A stretch of DNA of 64,000 nucleotides, taken from Vespula vulgaris (Eukaryota; Arthropoda; Insecta; Hymenoptera; Vespidae). The stretch spans positions 2,256,386 to 2,320,385 of the forward strand of contig NC_066610.1 of NCBI RefSeq assembly GCF_905475345.1. Direction: 5' to 3'. Below, piece after piece: positions 58,320 through 64,000 of the stretch. Made by a program: the position numbers and the translations under genes. How positions within the stretch are numbered: position 1 is the stretch's first letter; every line of letters begins with the position of its first letter. Under the pieces are notes generated by a model. It had not been told where the DNA came from. It saw nothing but the letters and a program-made list of their open reading frames with translations, and ran no database searches.

Positions 58320-58660
58320 GGGACAAATTTCAGCCATAAGCGCGCAAATAAAGGATAAAGGCCGCCAAATTAGCGGCCAGTGAAAGCGACATAAATCAAA
58401 ATATTAGAAAACAGCCGCGCGAATGGTTCGGCTAGCTAGCCGGATGAAGGATTTATGGGGTTGCTTCACGTTTCTATGCGTAGTTGCATTCACCTACTAG
58501 TGTATCTCTCTCTTTCTCTTTCTCTATGTGTGTGCGCGCATAGCACGTGTGTATAGTTCTCCAACGCAGCATTGCATTCCGGAGCGCGGATCAGTGCGAC
58601 TTTTGTTTAAAACATGATCTATCGGCTTAAATACCTCGAGTGAACGATTTACGAGCATAG
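58320..58660. promoter_or_regulatory. unique block with two palindromes, candidate enhancer
   Basis: GGCCGC/GCGGCC form a 6-bp inverted repeat (58360-58365 and 58373-58378) around CAAATTA, and CGGCTAGCTAGCCG (58429-58442) is a 14-bp perfect palindrome. ATAAATCA and TTTATGGGG motifs look like homeodomain or Hox/Cdx-type sites. The block has no microsatellite until ~58505 and resembles a conserved non-coding element. Confidence 0.35.
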
Positions 58661-59164
58661 GGGTGGTGGAGGCGGCGGTGGATGGGGTGAAAAAGGGGAG
58701 GAGGTGGTCGCGAGGTGTTCGTGGTTGGTTCTACGGGATGATTGGGTAAGGGTGAGGGGAAAAAGAGCGAAGGGCTGTCGCGAGGGTGGATCTCTTTTCC
58801 AGGTTTCGCAGAAGCTGCGCTTGCAGGTGGACTCTCACGCTTTTGTACAACGATTTCCAGTTCTCCTCTCTTCGTTTCAATCCCACCTCTCTTCTCTCCT
58901 TCGCTATTCACCCCTCTATTCTACCCCTCACCCAGTCTTCCTCTCAAATACTTCCATTTTCGACACGCTTTCCGATATTATACCTATGTCGTTCGACCAC
59001 TCGAGTCTTCGAACGCGGTTGATAGTTCGCGACACTAAACGCACCTGTGTGAACATATCTTAGGTTATGTTAATGCATTTCTCGGGATTGCATGCTACCG
59101 TAACGCTACCGACAAATTTATTATTCATGAGAACGGCCTTTACCCCTCTACAAGTGATAATTAC

Positions 59165-59195
<31 letters not shown>

Positions 59196-61489
59196 TACTA
59201 CCACTACTACTATATACAATGCATACTCTTTTGAATAAAGAAGCACGATGAACGAACGAGGGACCGTTTCTTTCTTTCTTTTTCTTTTTTTTTTGTTTTT
59301 GGTATTCTGTTTCTCTCTTTTTTCTTTCTTTTTTTTCTTTCTTTTTCTTGGAAAAGATCCATGATCAGAGCGATCAGATAGACGTGCGGTGTTATCGCGA
59401 ACCGATATGGCAGGGCAACCTTTAAAAGAAGATCGAAAAGTTAGCGGGGGTTTTTCATTTTGTTCTTTTTTTTTCTTTTTCTTTTTCTTTCTTTCTTCTT
59501 CTTCTTCTTCTTCTTTCGAAGCGAGTCTTTCCTCTGGAACGCACTTTAGATGGATACGTCGATAGATCGAGCGATTTCTTGGAGGCAGAGGAGATCGCCC
59601 GAACACAAAGGAAGACCATACGTCGAAAGATCGCACTGTAGATTTCAAGCATAGGTTGGTATAAGCGTAACCACGGAAATAATATGTATATGCTAATAAT
59701 ATGTCTCTCTTATACTATTTCTCATTATCGAAATAAACGATTCGTTTCTAAAGAAAGCAAAGGAAAAAAAAGGAGAAAGAAAAAGAAATAATAAAAATCA
59801 TCGTAAATCATCGAGCCCGTCTTTCTCGTCTCGTTTCGTTCCGGCCTTCTTTCGGGGATTTAGATGTCAAACGCGCGTATCCATTGGCAAAAAGAAAGAG
59901 AAAGAAAAAGAAAAAAAAACAGGCGAATATAAGTACAGGGTGGAGAGATGGAAAAAGAAAAAAAGAAATCACTTCCACGTTAAACTTCCTGAGGGTGGTG
60001 GTACAGGGAGGGGGTGCATTGGTCCACGTGACCTCTTATTGTGTCAGGACGGCTCTAATGATTCGTTCTGATCCGGTAGAACGGTGGAACCCTTCACGAG
60101 ATTTTGTCCGGGAAACGTTTCCACTGTTAGTTTCTATCAGCAGCCCTACTTTAACACTCCTTGCCTCGTGCCACGAAGAATGACTCCAAGGGATGACTCG
60201 ATTCGCTGAGAGAGAGAGAGAGAGAGAGAGGGAGGGAGAGAGTAAATGGCTTGGTAATACGATCCAGGGTGAGTTAGACCGGAAACTATTCGAAGCAACG
60301 ACCAAGAAACGTCCCCTCCCACTCTTCCACCCTATCATCCTTAATTTATAGTTCGACAAGTGACGCAGCGTGTCTCTGAATAGACCTCAAAGATCCTTGG
60401 ATCATTCGGAGGATGATCTTCGTGGATAGTTCATTCCTCCTTTCGCAAAATTCAATGAAGTTTCGAGGACATCTGCCGTGCCTTTTATTTCTTCTTCTTC
60501 TTTTCCTTTTTCTTCCTTTTATTTTTATTTATTTGTTTATTTTTCCTTTTTTATTCTATTTTCCATTTGTCGTGTTTGGCCTCAGGCTCTTCGATGTCTT
60601 TCCTCGTGATAAACCTTTGACTGGTTCAACATGTACAAAAGGAAGGATTTTCGAAGGGTATTCCTTTAAAGGAGAATTTTATTACCTATATATATATATC
60701 TATGTACCTACGTACGTATCTATCACGTCGCTTATATATCGCTTATATTCGATTCGATTGAAAAACCATGGTCAGAAAAATATTATAAAAGTAATGACCT
60801 TTTAAGAAGTGAAGGGAAAGTTCAGGTTGTATAAAAAATCTATTCTCCCTTTGGGGTCGTATTCACGTTGACTAACTCGAGGGAGATCCGTGAAAAGGAT
60901 TGATTTCACGCGTGATGATTTTTTACTTGTTAAACGACGAGGATCCGACGGACCGATCGCAATGCCTTTTCTCTCTCTCTCTCTCTCTTTTTTGTGAACG
61001 CTCGCGCGCACGGGAGAGAAGAAGAAAAATCCTATTTGGGCCCGTCGAGCATTCCGAGGGACGTCACGAAGAATGGGCCTCGTTTATCAGCCGACCAGCT
61101 CGCTTCCTTGTAATAAATTATTTAATTAGTACGATGTTTAATCAAAATCTCTCTCCGATACGTCCTATTGAAGAAATACAAGAATAAGAAGAAGAATAAG
61201 AAGAAGAAGAAGAAGAAAGAAACAAGGAAAAAGAGAAAAAAGAATGAAAGAATCTCGGAGAAAAAAGTCGATACATTGCGCAATCAGGAAAAACTATTTC
61301 GAGAGAACTGAGTGAGAGAAAGAGAGAGGAGAGAAACAGGGGGTGGATTTTTCAGAAAAAGAAAAAGGAGAAAAAAAAGGAAAGAATAAAGTTCAAATAT
61401 GAGAGTGGGAGTGGAAAGGTGCGGCGAATCGAGCGTTGTTGAAGAACGGAATATATCGGGGGAAGGATAATGCATTGGGGTCCAGACAG

Positions 61490-62170
61490 GCCTTGTTTAT
61501 AATGGGTTGAACAAGGGTGCTAGAAGCCAGTGGGGGCTCGGGCCCCCCTAAGGTGCGGTCTCATGGGGCCCGATAGGGACCGGCGGTGTTAACCGGCGGG
61601 CAGTCTTACTGCGCTCGGTGTTTACTCATGAGCCGCGCGTGGTATTTAGGGATAACAAGAGGGCCACTTCATCATCCGTACGAACGACGACCTCACGATC
61701 CCTCCCTCCCACCCTCCCATTCTCTCTCTCTCTTTCTTTCATCAGCAACCGGCTCAGAACCCTATCCATATTCCTATCAAAAGTTCTCCGAACTTTGTCG
61801 TCTATGCGAACGAAAAGAGATCGATAGGTCAAAATCGATATACCTTTATCTCTTCTGTCTCTTCCTCCTCCTCCTCCTCCTCCTACACTCCCAGCTTAGT
61901 TCACACCATTTATTAGATTCTTTCCTGGTATCGCCGGAGGTGTCCCTTTTATGGTAATATCGCGTTTACGCGTTGACAGTCGTCCGAGCTACCGAAGCGG
62001 TCAGGGAAAGTATGCAAATCCGGTATAGTCAAAGATTGAATTTCATTTGGTGCGGCCGTCAGGCCGAAGGGGTCACTTCTCTGTCGTCGACCTCGCGACA
62101 GAACGCGCGAGATAATCTTTCGACACCCGGCATACGACGAAGACTACGAAGAGGACCTTTCGACGTTTTA
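61490..62170. promoter_or_regulatory. GC-rich island, candidate promoter or enhancer
   Basis: One of the GC-richest parts of the window. It includes a GGGGGC/GCCCCC hairpin (61532-61547), the direct repeat ACCGGCGG at 61579-61586 and 61592-61599, and CpG-rich sequence again around 62040-62160. A CT tract (61720-61740) and a TCC tract (61866-61885) interrupt it. No exon could be assigned on either strand. Confidence 0.3.
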
Positions 62171-62222
62171 CCTTTCCTGTCTTCCATATGCATTAACTCG
62201 AGAAAGGCCATGAGAAAGAGCG

Positions 62223-62225
<3 letters not shown>

Positions 62226-62262
<37 letters not shown>
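62226..62262. repeat. (GA)n array
   Basis: A pure GA run at the downstream edge of the GC-rich island. Confidence 0.9.
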
Positions 62263-62264
<2 letters not shown>

Positions 62265-63250
62265 GAAGAAAAAGACGACAAAGCATCTACTCTTATCTAT
62301 CTTTCAAATTCTTCGCGCGAGTCACTTCTTCCGTTTAGAACTCGATCGATCGCATCGATCGCAACCGAGGATATCTTTATGCATAAAGATAGAAAGAGAG
62401 AGAAAGAATCGTTGACCCACGGTTCAAGTCGATACTCTTCCGGTATAAATTGTTACCGGACGAAGGGCCGAAAAGTAAAAGTCAGTTGACCTCCCTAATG
62501 GAAAGTCACTTTCTGACGGATGTAATAACTTTTCGAAACGTCGATCTTTATCCACGGTTAAAACCTCTCTACCCGTATTAACGGTTGCGGATTTCTTTTT
62601 AAACGTTGTAGTAGGGAACTCTCGCGACGTTTAGTCGTTGAACGATCGAAATCTATATCGTATCGATCGGGTTCATGAATTTCCTTCGGGTTCGACGTTT
62701 TAAAAAAAACTGGCATAATTTTTCCATTTACTCTTTGTCATTGATGGGTCCGACGTTGATATCGAACACTGATAATCGAATTGCCTGATTTTGAATCTGT
62801 TTTTCCTTCTGTATTTCGACATGGTCAACCAACCTACTACTACTACGCTAATAAGAACCAATGTCGCAGTACCTTGTAAACTAAAACACGACCGCACCAG
62901 TCGAAAACAAAATGGGATCCTTCACGTTTCCAATCTTACAAAAGATTCCGCACCTTTTGCATTCTTTCACTAGATATACCATCCGAGATTAGCTATTAGA
63001 ACTCGACCTCGATGCGTTTCCCTTTTTGTTTTTATTTTTTACGTTTCTTATCGAACATTCATCGACGTAAGACATTTGTTAAATTTCCTTTTGCGTGGAG
63101 ACAGCGTTGTTACGCGTTCTTGCTTTTTCGAATGTTCACGCTCGTTAACATAACGAAAAATTGCTTTCGATCAGATCGGATCGGTCGATTCGTCAAGCAA
63201 AAAAAGAAAAGAAAAAGAAAAAGAAATCGTTCGATCCTTTCTCTTTAAAA

Positions 63251-63289
<39 letters not shown>
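63251..63289. repeat. (GAC)n array
   Basis: Thirteen near-perfect GAC units. It reads as poly-Asp in the + strand frame, without gene context. Confidence 0.92.
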
Positions 63290-64000
63290 GAGAAGTCGAC
63301 ATCTCGATGTCAGATATTGCGCGAGCTATTTCTCACCGATTTTTATTAATACCTACCTAAGCCGAAAGAAAGAAAAAAAGAAAAAAGAGAAAGAGAGAGA
63401 GAAACACTCGAGAGAAGATGGAAGAAAGAGGTAGGGGCAAATTAGGGTGACGTGCCCGTTCACTCGTCGATCTCTTCGACCCTTCCCTTCAAAAAGGAGA
63501 TGACTATCGTTTTGTCCTCGAACCGGACTACCGTTGCGCTACCGTCGGCTATATCCCTTAACTGCCACGAAACTCATGAATTCGACGCTAATTTATCGTC
63601 GAGAAGAACTACTTCTTCTTTTCTATATCTCCTCTTTTCAAGTATCCGGAATGACGAGCAAGAAATAGAATATCGAGAATATTAAATAGCATTGGGAACC
63701 GTGTAAATAGATCAAAGTATTATTCATATATTTTTTTTTTTATTTTGGAGAATAGCTGCTGAGGAGTAGGCAAGAGGGAAAGGTGAAGGGGTGGACAGGG
63801 TGGAGGTCATAAGTCCTCAAATTGATCACCACTAAGGATAAATTGCATTTGGAAATGTAATACGGGGTTAAAGTAGGTAACACACGTTATGGTGTGTATA
63901 TATATATACACACACACACACGATGAATTCGCTCGTGATTCCCTTTAGGGCGAACGCATCCAACGCGAATCCAACGGACTTGGCGTCGGGGCCGCAGCAA

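Larger units (their letters stand above)
57001..64000. other. non-coding region to the right edge
   Basis: No credible exon was found. Repeats: GA 57010-57062, AAAG 57331-57375, TA 57656-57694, ATT/ACT 59166-59212, GA 60209-60240, AAG/AAT-type near 61180-61215, GA 62226-62262 and GAC 63251-63289. Two islands stand out: 58320-58660 and 61490-62170. The last ~80 bases (63920-64000) are GC-richer and unique and may be the start of another element or gene outside the window. Confidence 0.6.

Noticed and set aside
58627..59063. Overlapping 94-119 codon frames on both strands
   Set aside because: Several frames are open at once, as expected for stop-poor GC-rich sequence, and none is protein-like.
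1..64000. CRISPR arrays, tRNA or rRNA genes
   Set aside because: All tandem arrays are simple or short-unit microsatellites without unique spacers. No cloverleaf with a GTTCRANNC box and matching arms was recognised by eye; a covariance-model scan would settle tRNAs.

Overview
The window is arthropod nuclear DNA, almost certainly insect and probably an aculeate hymenopteran (bee, wasp or ant). This rests on spliced GT-AG genes, an AT-rich background, a Short gastrulation (Sog/chordin) orthologue and very heavy simple-sequence content. The order is an inference; no species is claimed. Only four protein-coding genes can be supported. I rebuilt all four exon by exon, with consistent splice phases and full-length products.

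Layout. (1) Positions 1-2242 are the upstream/5' UTR region of sog, mostly microsatellite. (2) Positions 2243-39860 (+) hold sog, 8 coding exons and 978 aa, with introns of 20.2, 5.0 and 7.1 kb followed by a compact 3' half. (3) Positions 39861-43561 are its likely 3' UTR plus repeat-rich intergenic DNA. (4) Positions 43562-45221 (-) encode an alanine-glyoxylate/serine-pyruvate aminotransferase, 6 exons, 387 aa. (5) Positions 46528-48329 (+) encode a GH29 alpha-L-fucosidase, 6 exons, 478 aa, divergent from the aminotransferase across a 1.3 kb spacer. (6) Positions 48583-50377 (-) encode a CNDP2-type cytosolic dipeptidase, 5 exons, 483 aa, convergent with the fucosidase. (7) From 50378 to 64000 I find no credible coding exon. 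This stretch is simple-sequence-rich non-coding DNA with a few GC-rich islands that look like regulatory or promoter DNA.

Function. Sog is the extracellular BMP (Dpp/Scw-type) antagonist and carrier that patterns the dorsoventral axis. Its large introns would be expected to hold enhancers. The other three genes are metabolic: peroxisomal or cytosolic glyoxylate/serine metabolism, lysosomal or secreted glycan degradation, and cytosolic dipeptide hydrolysis. They have short introns and almost no microsatellites, in sharp contrast with the flanks.

No undescribed multi-gene system is visible. The observations most worth a second look are non-coding: a duplicated element carrying both MITF/TFEB-type E-boxes between the aminotransferase and the lysosomal fucosidase; a perfect CTCF core match upstream of CNDP2; a possible internal promoter island in sog intron 1 (perfect NRF1 palindrome, helically phased Runt-type sites, TATA); and several islands with palindromes. 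All motif calls were made by eye and are not statistically tested.
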